Positions 1-7,509 of a DNA stretch of 13,501 nucleotides are shown here, piece by piece. The DNA lies in NCBI GenBank assembly GCA_041600915.1, contig JBFIJC010000078.1, positions 1 through 13,501 on the forward strand. Direction: 5' to 3'. This DNA is from Nitrogeniibacter sp041600915. Lineage in GTDB: Bacteria > Pseudomonadota > Gammaproteobacteria > Burkholderiales > Rhodocyclaceae. The notes beneath the pieces are model-generated. The model was not told the origin of the DNA. It was given only the letters and a program-made list of their open reading frames with translations, and searched no databases. A program made the translations under genes and the position numbers. Position 1 is the stretch's first letter. The number at the start of each line of letters is the position of its first letter.

Positions 1-836
1 ATGCCGTCGAGCAGGTCTTCGGGGGTGACGTAGTACTCGTGATGCTTGGTGCCGAAGTGTTGCGAGGCAAGCCGGGCGTATTCCATTTCGTCGTAGCCAC
101 TGGCATCGAAGCCCATGGAATAGGTTTCGGCGGGCTTGCCGAGAACCTTGCACAACATGCCGGCGACGGTGGAGCTGTCGGTGCCACCGGACAGGAAGCT
201 GCCGACGTGGCCGGCAGTGGAGGCACGACGAACGGCGTTTTCGATGATCCCCATGAACTGCGCCTTGGCGTCGGCGAAGTCAATACTGCGAGGCTCGGTG
301 AAGACGGGGCGCCACCAGGCATCGATGTTGGGTTCGGCGCCGTTCCACTGCAGTCGATGGCCGCCTTCAAGTCGCTTGACGTCGTCGAAGATTGTTGTCG
401 GCGACGGAATCATATGGTGGAACAGATAGCTGTAGACCGCCGAGGGTGAGAGCGTACTTTGCGTGTCGGCGGCCAGATCGGCGCGATCGGCGACGATGAG
501 GCGCTCGCCCCGACGCGTGAAGCACCAGGGTGCGGTGCCGAAGCGATCGCTGGCGAGAAAGACGCTGCGCGCACGGGTGTCGATAATGGCGACGCCGAAT
601 CGGCCGTGCACCTTGGTGGGTGCGTCGGCGCCATGCTGTCTGAACAGCGCGAGCCAGGCCGCTGCAACCGGGGACTCAGCAGGCAATGCGGTTTCGGTCG
701 GGAATTCTGGCGTGCCTCGGGCGATGCAGATCAGGCCATCGGCTTCAACGATTGATGCAGGGCCCGAGAGGCGGACTTCCGCATGCGGCCATTCGAGGCG
801 TTCGGTCATCGGGTGGCTGGATTGGGCTTGGGTCAT
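1..836 (-). CDS. Asparagine-synthetase-like amide ligase, exosortase locus (partial, C-terminus beyond left edge)
   Basis: The frame is open from an ATG at 836 to the left edge, giving 278 residues of a protein whose family is usually about 600 long. Residues about 75-165 resemble the second half of a class II glutamine amidotransferase domain (ASDRFGTAPW at 95-104, RLEGGHRLQW at 155-164). The synthetase domain follows with the pyrophosphate loop SGGTDSS at 216-222 (bases 171-191), then MGFDASGYDE, so ATP-dependent activation of a carboxylate is likely. The N-terminus reads MTQAQ, or MTERL from the internal Met10. There is no Cys at position 2, the nucleophile of true glutaminase domains, so hydrolysis of glutamine is doubtful. 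It starts 18 bases after the decarboxylase stop, last in the visible operon. It may form an amide with ammonia or an amine. It is not the usual exosortase amidotransferase 1, which begins with MCG. Confidence 0.85.
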   Translation of the reverse strand, partial: MTQAQSSHPMTERLEWPHAEVRLSGPASIVEADGLICIARGTPEFPTETALPAESPVAAAWLALFRQHGADAPTKVHGRFGVAIIDTRARSVFLASDRFGTAPWCFTRRGERLIVADRADLAADTQSTLSPSAVYSYLFHHMIPSPTTIFDDVKRLEGGHRLQWNGAEPNIDAWWRPVFTEPRSIDFADAKAQFMGIIENAVRRASTAGHVGSFLSGGTDSSTVAGMLCKVLGKPAETYSMGFDASGYDEMEYARLASQHFGTKHHEYYVTPEDLLDG

Positions 837-854
837 GGCGGCAACTTTTCTAAG

Positions 855-2096
855 TCAGACGAGGACTTCAGCGACGGCGGGGTGACCGAGAAAACGCTGC
901 GGGCTGGCAGTTGCGCCATAGGCGCCGGATTGATACACCACGACCAGATCGCCTGGTTCGGCCGGCGGAAGCATCATTCGGTCGCCGAGGATGTCCAGCG
1001 GCGTGCACAGGGGGCCGACCACATTGGCGGCTTCGAGCGTCATGGCATCCATGCGGTTGCCAATGGCGACTGGATAGTTTTTTCGGATGACTTGACCGAA
1101 GTTGCCCGAGGCCGACAAGTGGTGGTGAAGACCGCCGTCGGTGACCAGAAAGACCTGTCCGCGCGACAGCTTGCGATCAAGTACGCGACACACATAAAGG
1201 CCGGCCTCTCCGACCAGGTAGCGGCCTAGCTCGATGCACAGTTCGGCATGCGGGAAGCGGGTTTTGGCTTCTTCGGCAATTTGCGCCAGATTGGCACCGA
1301 TGGGGGCAAGGTCGACACGTTGGTTGCCCGGGAAGTATGGAATTCCCAGCCCGCCGCCGAGATTCAGCGAGCGGATGGGGCTGCTGGCATGCTTGGCCAG
1401 CTCGCCGGCCAGGTCGAAGCACTTGCGCTGGGCTTCAACAATGGATTCAGCTTGCAGGTTCTGTGAGCCGGCAAACAAATGGAAGCCTTCGATGACCAGG
1501 CCTTGCGACTCGGCGCGGGCAATGACCTCGGGAATGGTTTCGGCGTCGATGCCGAACTGTTTCGGCCCGCCGCCCATGCGCATGCCGGAGCTCTTGAGTT
1601 CGAAGTCCGGATTGACGCGCAGCGCAATGCGCGGCGTCCAGCCGGTGTTGGCGGCGATGCCGGCGAGGGCGTCGAGTTCGGCGGGCGATTCGACGTTGAT
1701 CAGTACGCCAGCGGCGACGGCCTGGCGAAGCTCTTCGATGCGTTTGCCTGGCCCGGCAAAGGAGATGTCTTGCGGTGACATGCCGCTGTCGAGCGCCACG
1801 GTGAGTTCGCCCCCGGAGGCCACGTCCAGCCCATCGACAAGGCCTGCCATATGGCCCACCAGCGCTGGCATGGGGTTGGCCTTGATGGCGTAGTGGAGTT
1901 TGATGGCCGCGGGCAGAGCGGCCTTGAGTTCGCGCACCCGGTCGCTCAGGAGTTGACGGTCGTAGGCGTAAAACGGTGTGCTGCCGACGCGGGCCGCCAG
2001 TCGTGTGAGCGGGATTCCGCCGACGAGCAGCTCGCCATCGCGAACCGGGAACTGGTTCATGGGGGCATGGACGGGCGGGGTCTTGGGTGCGTTCAT
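855..2096 (-). CDS. PLP-dependent decarboxylase, exosortase A system-associated (fold III)
   Basis: This is a 413-residue fold-III (alanine-racemase-like barrel) decarboxylase of the diaminopimelate/ornithine decarboxylase superfamily, matching what I recall of TIGR03099. The PLP lysine is K72 in HYAIKANP. His206 should stack on the PLP ring, GGG at 247-249 binds the phosphate, and ELGRYLV (289-295) is the EPGR-like phosphate motif. C364 and D368 in CTPLD, with Y393 in GAYG, complete the C-terminal active site. I chose the ATG at 2096, which leaves a 56-base gap to hydrolase 1. An in-frame GTG at 2129 would add 11 residues (424 aa), and neither start has a strong ribosome site. The substrate is unknown. 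Because a carrier protein and an amino-acid-type ligase are in the same locus, a carrier-bound aminoacyl group, as for BtrK of butirosin, is a reasonable guess. Confidence 0.93.
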   Translation of the reverse strand: MNAPKTPPVHAPMNQFPVRDGELLVGGIPLTRLAARVGSTPFYAYDRQLLSDRVRELKAALPAAIKLHYAIKANPMPALVGHMAGLVDGLDVASGGELTVALDSGMSPQDISFAGPGKRIEELRQAVAAGVLINVESPAELDALAGIAANTGWTPRIALRVNPDFELKSSGMRMGGGPKQFGIDAETIPEVIARAESQGLVIEGFHLFAGSQNLQAESIVEAQRKCFDLAGELAKHASSPIRSLNLGGGLGIPYFPGNQRVDLAPIGANLAQIAEEAKTRFPHAELCIELGRYLVGEAGLYVCRVLDRKLSRGQVFLVTDGGLHHHLSASGNFGQVIRKNYPVAIGNRMDAMTLEAANVVGPLCTPLDILGDRMMLPPAEPGDLVVVYQSGAYGATASPQRFLGHPAVAEVLV

Positions 2097-2152
2097 AAGG
2101 GTCACTGATCTGTTGTGATGCACAAGCACGAAGGCATCACGTTCGCATGAAT

Positions 2153-3073
2153 TCAGGGGTTTGTCTGCGGCGCATGCAACGCTGCGGTTGAGTCATGCAG
2201 CCATTGTTGCGCCACGGCGATCACTTCGCGACGCGAGGCGACGGATGAATAGGTCTGGTCGGCCTCGGGCATGTCGTGACGGGCGATGTGTCGTGGCGTT
2301 GCCATGGCGCGCTGCCAGGCGGCGTTGCTGGCGACGAGTTCGTCGAACTCTTTACTCACCAGCGAGCGCCCGCTCATGAGGAGCAAGACATCGCCGCGAA
2401 ATTGCGACATGCCGATGCGCATGCGGGCGACAAAGGGGCGTGAGCGGTCATCGGTTACCGGGGCGTCGTCAGCGGCGGGTTTGATGGCTTTGGCGGCGAG
2501 CTTCTGGCGTAGGCGAGAGCGCAGGGTGCGGCCGACGGTGGCCAGGGCGGGCAGCGGATTGAATTGTCCGCGCAACACCTTGAGCCAAAACTCTTTCTCC
2601 TTGATCCGTTTTGCATAGTGGTGCTTGACGGTGACGGCGTTGCCGGTGTCCTCGGTGTGAACCCAAGGGTTGCCAACCATGATGCCGGTGACTTCGGGGT
2701 ACTTCCAGGCGTTGATCATGATCGCGGCGGCGGCGTCGCAGCCACCCCAGAGGACGACTTCCTTCATGTCCGGGACGGCCGTGAAGAAGGCATCAACGGC
2801 GGCACGAAAGTCGCCTTCAACGTCCTGAAAGCCACGGAATTGTCCCTCGCTGTCGCCGAGTCCGCGGTAGTCAAAACGCAGGATGGGCGTGCCGGCAGCG
2901 GCCAACTGGCGTGCCAGTTGGACCTGCAGGCGACCGACGCCGCCGCGGTATTGCGGCCCGCCGGCGACGATCGCGATTACGCCGCGGGTTTCGATTGTTT
3001 CGGGTACATGCATCATGCCGATCAGTTCGCTGCCTTCGCACTCGAAGACGATGGGGGTCTCCTGGACGTTCAT
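2153..3073 (-). CDS. Exosortase A system-associated hydrolase 1 (alpha/beta hydrolase)
   Basis: This 306-residue protein has an alpha/beta-hydrolase fold and matches what I recall of TIGR03100. It has the oxyanion region VAGGPQYRGG (36-45) and FDYRGLGDSEG (67-77). The nucleophile elbow reads WGGCDAAA with Cys112 where most hydrolases have Ser. Near the C-terminus, where I would expect EADHTFS with the catalytic His, it reads EADQTYSS with Gln273 (bases 2255-2257, codon CAG). Its ATG overlaps the stop of hydrolase 2 in an ATGA, and an AGGGAG ribosome site lies about 10 bases before the start, so the two are translationally coupled. The pair is a standard part of exosortase A polysaccharide loci. 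Its reaction is unknown; a role in acyl or thioester transfer or hydrolysis related to the carrier protein is inference. Confidence 0.92.
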   Translation of the reverse strand: MNVQETPIVFECEGSELIGMMHVPETIETRGVIAIVAGGPQYRGGVGRLQVQLARQLAAAGTPILRFDYRGLGDSEGQFRGFQDVEGDFRAAVDAFFTAVPDMKEVVLWGGCDAAAAIMINAWKYPEVTGIMVGNPWVHTEDTGNAVTVKHHYAKRIKEKEFWLKVLRGQFNPLPALATVGRTLRSRLRQKLAAKAIKPAADDAPVTDDRSRPFVARMRIGMSQFRGDVLLLMSGRSLVSKEFDELVASNAAWQRAMATPRHIARHDMPEADQTYSSVASRREVIAVAQQWLHDSTAALHAPQTNP

Positions 3074-3927
3074 GCGGCGGCTCCCTGCTGCGCGAAAATC
3101 AGTTCAAGCGTGGCGGTTTCGAGCTCGGGCGCGTCGGTACGTTCATGCAATTGCCAGATCATCGGGCAGGCCACGGATTGGACGTCGATGCGACCACCGG
3201 CTTCGGTCAAGGTGTCGATCAGTTTGCGGCTGGGGAGTGCGAGCGCCTGACCGGGTTTGGCGACGACTTCGACCCAGGCGATGCGCGTCTTCGAGAGGGC
3301 GGTGAAGTCGCTCATCTTGCGCGTGGCCAGACTGTCGGCCATGGTGCCGCCGAGCGGGTAGCCGGCCACTTCGATGACTTCACCTGCGCTCAGGCGGGCG
3401 CGCAACTGCTCGGTGGTTTCTTTCTCGGTGTCGTTGAACATCTGTGCGGCAAGCCGCAAACGCAGTAATTGATTGAGGAACAGCTTGCCGTCGAGCACAG
3501 GTTGCCAGAAAAGGAGCCGTTCAAACGCAGGGGCATCTTTGCTGGCGGCCAGTTCGGCGGCCAGCAGCGCGCCGGTGCGTACGCCCCAGAGGGTCGGGGC
3601 AAAGCCGGTCTCTTTTGCGAGCCAATATGCAGCCGCGCGAGCATCGTCCAGCCAGAGTTCCCAGCGCGCATCGATGATCTCGCCCTCGCTTTCACCCGTG
3701 CCGAAGGGATCGAGGATCAGGCAGTGCAGGCCGCGCTCGGCCATGGCGCGCGCTTGTGCGACGACATGTGAGCGGCATCGGTTCATTTCCTCGGCAAAGG
3801 GGGGGAGATACAGCACAGCGCCGGACGTTGTGCCGGTGGGCACGATCTGGAGGGCGAACAGGCGGCGCCCGTTCAGTGTGAGAAAGACGGGCTTGGCGGT
3901 CGTGGTTCTGGCTGCGGTTGTAGTCAT
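3070..3927 (-). CDS. Exosortase A system-associated hydrolase 2 (alpha/beta hydrolase-like)
   Basis: This is a 285-residue alpha/beta-hydrolase-like protein, as I recall of TIGR03101. It has AVLYLPPFAEEMNR (37-50), the region typical of the family's oxyanion strand, then DPFGTGESEG (73-82). The nucleophile elbow LWGVRTGALLA has Arg117 where Ser or Cys is expected. I remember this as common in hydrolase 2, so the protein may not be a hydrolase in its own right and may partner hydrolase 1. The ATG at 3927 is chosen because it leaves 34 bases after the sulfotransferase stop. The frame extends upstream to 4047, but that would run 86 bases into the sulfotransferase gene and adds a low-complexity leader. 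Its end overlaps the hydrolase 1 start by four bases. Confidence 0.9.
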   Translation of the reverse strand: MTTTAARTTTAKPVFLTLNGRRLFALQIVPTGTTSGAVLYLPPFAEEMNRCRSHVVAQARAMAERGLHCLILDPFGTGESEGEIIDARWELWLDDARAAAYWLAKETGFAPTLWGVRTGALLAAELAASKDAPAFERLLFWQPVLDGKLFLNQLLRLRLAAQMFNDTEKETTEQLRARLSAGEVIEVAGYPLGGTMADSLATRKMSDFTALSKTRIAWVEVVAKPGQALALPSRKLIDTLTEAGGRIDVQSVACPMIWQLHERTDAPELETATLELIFAQQGAAA

Positions 3928-3961
3928 GGCGTCAGGTGAATCTGCGATGAGGCGCGTCGGC

Positions 3962-4726
3962 TCATGCCGTCGCATGCCGGTCGGCGCCGGCGATGATTCG
4001 GCCGCGATGGCGTTGATAGGCCTCTTCGGCGGCAGTTTGTTGGGCACTTGTCAGCACGATGTCGGAGTAGTCACTGCGGGCACGATTGACCTTGCCGGAC
4101 TTCAATCGGCTGGAATGGTCGCCGGTATTGCCTTGCCCGGTGTTGGCAAAGGTGTCGTATTCGGAGGGAATCGGCGTGTCAAACCCCAGCCAGCCCGAGA
4201 GCGCGGCGAGTGTGGCGTCGGTGCGCGAAATCAGGCTTTCGGCATCGAGGTAGAAATAGCGTGGGCCGATGGCGCGCGCGGTGTCGGCCAGCGAAGCGAC
4301 GCGGTCGACGTAGTACTGGGTGGCGCCTTCGGGCGTGGCTTCGGGTAGATGCGGGTTGCGTTGGCGAAACAAGGCGACCAGGCTTTTGATCGATTGCTCG
4401 GGCGAACGCAGCATGATGAGGGTGCGACTGGTGTCGCGCATCAGCAGCGATGGCGCGACGTGGTGCCCGTCGTGCAATACCTTGTCGAACATCCAGCGCG
4501 CGCCGGGTTTGGCATTGTGATTGGCGAAGTGGCGCAGTTTCTGTCGCCACAGGCTTTTCCAGCTGTAGTAGCTGATATGCATCTCGTAATATCCCTCGAC
4601 CAGCGGATGGCTGCCGATCAGGTGGCCGAACAGACTGGTGTTGGCGCGCATATGGCTGAGCAGGAAGATATTGCGGTGACGCAGGATAAGTTCGGGGTTG
4701 GCGAGCAGGGCCTTGGCAAATGACAT
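3962..4726 (-). CDS. Sulfotransferase family protein
   Basis: This 254-residue protein has the two co-substrate loops of PAPS-dependent sulfotransferases. The 5'-phosphosulfate loop is LLSHMRANTSLFGHL (22-36), followed by GSHP as in carbohydrate sulfotransferases. The 3'-phosphate loop is LRSPEQSIKSL, with R107 and S115 in the expected R-x-P-x5-S spacing. The first loop has MRANTS instead of the common RSGTT, so it is a divergent member. Length is near the short end for the family. There is no signal peptide or membrane segment, so it should act in the cytoplasm, presumably on a sugar precursor or lipid-linked repeat unit made by the neighbouring glycosyltransferase. The start has AAGGA about 10 bases upstream, directly after the glycosyltransferase stop (15-base gap). 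The sulfated acceptor is inferred from context only. Confidence 0.8.
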   Translation of the reverse strand: MSFAKALLANPELILRHRNIFLLSHMRANTSLFGHLIGSHPLVEGYYEMHISYYSWKSLWRQKLRHFANHNAKPGARWMFDKVLHDGHHVAPSLLMRDTSRTLIMLRSPEQSIKSLVALFRQRNPHLPEATPEGATQYYVDRVASLADTARAIGPRYFYLDAESLISRTDATLAALSGWLGFDTPIPSEYDTFANTGQGNTGDHSSRLKSGKVNRARSDYSDIVLTSAQQTAAEEAYQRHRGRIIAGADRHATA

Positions 4727-4741
4727 GAGCCAGCGTCCTTG

Positions 4742-5740
4742 TCAGTGATCTTTGGGGCGCAGCGCAAGTTGCGCCACGTTGGCAAGCGTGTAGGCCAGCC
4801 ACTTGAAGGTGAAGGACACCAGCAGGGCTTCTTTCATGTAGTAGACGGCCTCGCGATGACGGCCTGCTTGTTTGAGCAGCGCGGCCATGTTTTTGAGTTC
4901 AAACCCTTTTGTTCTGCGGGCGAAGGTACGCATGCTGGCATGGCGGCTGAAGGCAATCGCCTTGTCGAAAATCCGGAATTGGATGATCTTCTTTTCGATC
5001 CGCGTCACTGCGGTTGATACGTTGTCGGTCTTTTTGGGATCGGGGATGTGATGTTGCGCGATGATTGCCGGGTTGTAGCGCATCGTCTGTGCCGTATCGA
5101 TAGCACGCAGATACACGTCTCGATCGTTTTCGTAGCGCAGCGATTCGTCCATGCCGCCAATGGATTCAAAAAAATCTCGCCGGTAGACGGTGCAGTTCAG
5201 GTGGGCAAACCCCATCGTTTGAAGCAGGTGATCGAGTGTGACGGCATAGTTGCCCAGCGAATCGCAGGGGCAATCGATCCGTTGCTCCAGACCAGATATC
5301 CACAGGCCGCCGGGGTGCTCGGTGCCATCGGGATACACCGCGCGCTGGTCGGTGAAATACAGGTCGATCGGCGTCTCGCTGGCCGCCAGGCTGTCGCGGA
5401 CACGACGCAGATGACCGGTGTCGATCCACAGGTCATCGTCGTCAAGAAAACAGAGGTAGCGGCCAGAGGCGTGTGCCGCACCGACGTTGCGCGAGTAAGC
5501 CGGGCCATGGCCCCGTTGGCGGTGGGGCAGGTAGACAAAGTGGACGCGCGCGTCATACCGCGACTCCATTGCCTGGTAGGCGACCAAGTGCTCGCCGCTT
5601 GAACCGTCATTGACGATGATGACTTCGAAGTCATCGATATCCTGCTGGAAAACCGATTGCAGCGTGCGCTCGAACAACTCGGCGCGATCGCGGGTGGGAA
5701 TCACGATGCTGAACATGGGTGATGATGGGGAGGCGGTCAT
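4742..5740 (-). CDS. Family 2 glycosyltransferase (GT-A fold)
   Basis: This is a 332-residue GT2 enzyme. The N-terminus FSIVIPTRDRAELFERTL (10-27) and VNDGSS (43-48) form the nucleotide-binding strand. The metal-binding DXD motif is LDDDD at 99-103, and YENDRD at 203-208 fits the later acidic (ED-like) catalytic motif. The C-terminal 60 residues are helical and somewhat TPR-like (ALLKQAGRHREAVYYMKEAL) and contain no clear membrane span. The enzyme should be cytoplasmic or membrane-associated and add one sugar to a lipid-linked precursor. The donor and acceptor cannot be told from sequence. Only three bases separate its ATG from the stop of the ATP-grasp gene, and a GGAG ribosome site lies inside the end of that gene. 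This suggests coupled translation. Confidence 0.93.
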   Translation of the reverse strand: MTASPSSPMFSIVIPTRDRAELFERTLQSVFQQDIDDFEVIIVNDGSSGEHLVAYQAMESRYDARVHFVYLPHRQRGHGPAYSRNVGAAHASGRYLCFLDDDDLWIDTGHLRRVRDSLAASETPIDLYFTDQRAVYPDGTEHPGGLWISGLEQRIDCPCDSLGNYAVTLDHLLQTMGFAHLNCTVYRRDFFESIGGMDESLRYENDRDVYLRAIDTAQTMRYNPAIIAQHHIPDPKKTDNVSTAVTRIEKKIIQFRIFDKAIAFSRHASMRTFARRTKGFELKNMAALLKQAGRHREAVYYMKEALLVSFTFKWLAYTLANVAQLALRPKDH

Positions 5741-5743
5741 GGT

Positions 5744-7492
5744 TCAGCGCTCCGTGCGGGTTTGTGCGTGGCCGAGCCAGGCGTCAACCGAGCAGATAAC
5801 CTGGCGGCACACCGTTTGATAGGTGTCGGGTGACAGGCCATACGGGTCAATGATTTCGATATCGTTGCCGGTAGCGCCCGTGGCTCCGAGCAGAAAAGTC
5901 TTGTCAGCTGAATCCGGGTACTGCTTCAGCAGGCGGTCGATATGGGGGAGTTCCATTGCCAGGATGAGATCGGCCGAAGCCACCATCGTTGCGTCGACCG
6001 ACCTTGATTTCCAGCCGCTTAGATCAATGCCCTGGGCCGCCGCCGTCTCAACCATGACGGGGTCGGCAGGTCGGCCGCCATGAGCGTGGAAGCCGGCAGA
6101 TATCAGTTTGGCATCACTGGTCAAACGCTGAGCGGCGTAGGCATGCGCCAGTGCGCTGCGGTTGATGTTCCCGTAGCACAAAAAAAGAACGGTTTTGATC
6201 GGGTGCTTGCCGCATGCCCGGCGCGCGCGCTGACGATGCAGTCTGAGCTGCCAGCGGCGACGGAGCAGATCGGTAGCCCGATTGAACTGATTGCTGAGGA
6301 TGCGCCCGAGATCGATCAATCCGGGTTTTGGATCGTGCAAGGATTGCACGTCGAAGTGGTGTCGTGGCGAAAACACCAGTGCCGAATCGCGAAGGACGTC
6401 TTTCCAGCTTGGAAGGCGGACCAGCGACGCAGGGGCATTGCGTCGCAGTACATGCTCAAGCCAGTCGACATCCCGTGCCAACTGACGACATACGACGTTT
6501 TCACGGGCGGGCGGGCGAGCGGCTATGCGGCCTTCGCAAATCAGTTCGTAAAGCATGCGGGGGAAGTCGGCACCCGCGGCGATCGCCAGCGGTAAAGAAC
6601 CCCAGAAGCGGCCGTTGATTTCCATCAGACGGAATTCACCTGTTCGGGGGGCATATTTGAACTCCACCATCGCGACACCGTGCCACTTGAGCGCCCCGAT
6701 CAGTTTTTCCGACGCCGACAGCAGCGGTGGGGAAATCGCTTCGCTTGCTCGCAGACTGCTGCCACCGCCGGTGAGCGGCACCTCGTGTAGCCGGCGATGT
6801 TGAAAGGCGAAGCGTATCTCGCCATGGTCGGCGATCAACTCGATACCCACGCCGTCGCCACGGAAGTATTCCTGCAAGATGACAGCACCGTGATTCAGTG
6901 CGTGCCGCACTTTTTTTTCAAGATCCTCGCGGTCATGCGCATAGCTCACGCTAAGCTGCACGCCGCCGCCATTGCCGTGGCCGACTGAGCGTGAGGGCTT
7001 GATTACCATCGGGTAGCCCAGGTCGGCGGCTGCGGTGTCAAGTTGATCCAGCGAATCGATGGGCCAAGAGCGTGGAACGGGAATGTCCAGGCGCGTTGCC
7101 AGCGCGACGGTGCGCTCCTTGTCGAGCACCTGTTCCAGTGCGTCGCTTGGCGCCATGGCAATCCGGGTGTCGTCGATTGCTTCTCTGTGACGTAGCAGGG
7201 GGACCAGCGTGCGCTCGGTAACCGGAATGATCAGCGCGTAGCCACCGCTTTCCATCCGTTCGTTGATCCAGTCGATAAAGCGAGATTCGTCCTGGAGCGG
7301 ATCGGGGTAGCGAGCGCATAAGCGTGTATGGCGAGAAGCGGCGCATATAGGTGACTCGAATGCACTGGCCACGTCGACAACCAGCCCCGAGTAGCCTAGC
7401 GAGCGAACGACCGCCAGCGCGGAGGTTTGATCACCATCCAGAACGAGGATGGTGTCGGTGCGATCGGAGAGGCGCGATGAGCCCTGCGTCAT
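5744..7492 (-). CDS. ATP-grasp ligase fused to low-molecular-weight protein tyrosine phosphatase domain
   Basis: This is a 582-residue two-domain protein. Residues about 10-330 form a CarB-like ATP-grasp unit: pre-ATP-grasp fold with TILVLDGDQTSALAVV, Lys165 in MVIKPS, a glycine-rich loop GHGNGGG (171-177), Glu208, Glu277 in VEFKY and the metal site MEINGRFWGS with E291 and N293. Residues about 433-577 are a low-molecular-weight phosphatase domain. It has VLFLCYGNINRSA, where C439 and R445 fit the CX5R loop, and IIDPYG supplies the general acid D549. The linker (about 400-430) is rich in Arg. Ligase domains of this type make amide or peptide bonds through acyl phosphates. Phosphatases of this type reverse the tyrosine kinases of polysaccharide export systems. 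The ATG at 7492 follows a GGAG and lies 17 bases after the flippase stop; the upstream frame to 7642 is overlap with the flippase gene. Confidence 0.9.
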   Translation of the reverse strand: MTQGSSRLSDRTDTILVLDGDQTSALAVVRSLGYSGLVVDVASAFESPICAASRHTRLCARYPDPLQDESRFIDWINERMESGGYALIIPVTERTLVPLLRHREAIDDTRIAMAPSDALEQVLDKERTVALATRLDIPVPRSWPIDSLDQLDTAAADLGYPMVIKPSRSVGHGNGGGVQLSVSYAHDREDLEKKVRHALNHGAVILQEYFRGDGVGIELIADHGEIRFAFQHRRLHEVPLTGGGSSLRASEAISPPLLSASEKLIGALKWHGVAMVEFKYAPRTGEFRLMEINGRFWGSLPLAIAAGADFPRMLYELICEGRIAARPPARENVVCRQLARDVDWLEHVLRRNAPASLVRLPSWKDVLRDSALVFSPRHHFDVQSLHDPKPGLIDLGRILSNQFNRATDLLRRRWQLRLHRQRARRACGKHPIKTVLFLCYGNINRSALAHAYAAQRLTSDAKLISAGFHAHGGRPADPVMVETAAAQGIDLSGWKSRSVDATMVASADLILAMELPHIDRLLKQYPDSADKTFLLGATGATGNDIEIIDPYGLSPDTYQTVCRQVICSVDAWLGHAQTRTER

Positions 7493-7509
7493 TGTCGATA
7501 TCGCTCCAC

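Noticed and set aside
3928..4047. Upstream in-frame extension of hydrolase 2 by 40 residues.
   Set aside because: It would overlap the end of the sulfotransferase gene by 86 bases, and the added residues do not look like the family N-terminus.
3473..4348. Plus-strand open frame of 291 codons across the hydrolase 2 / sulfotransferase junction.
   Set aside because: It runs antisense to two recognised genes, is low in complexity and has no domain or ribosome site.
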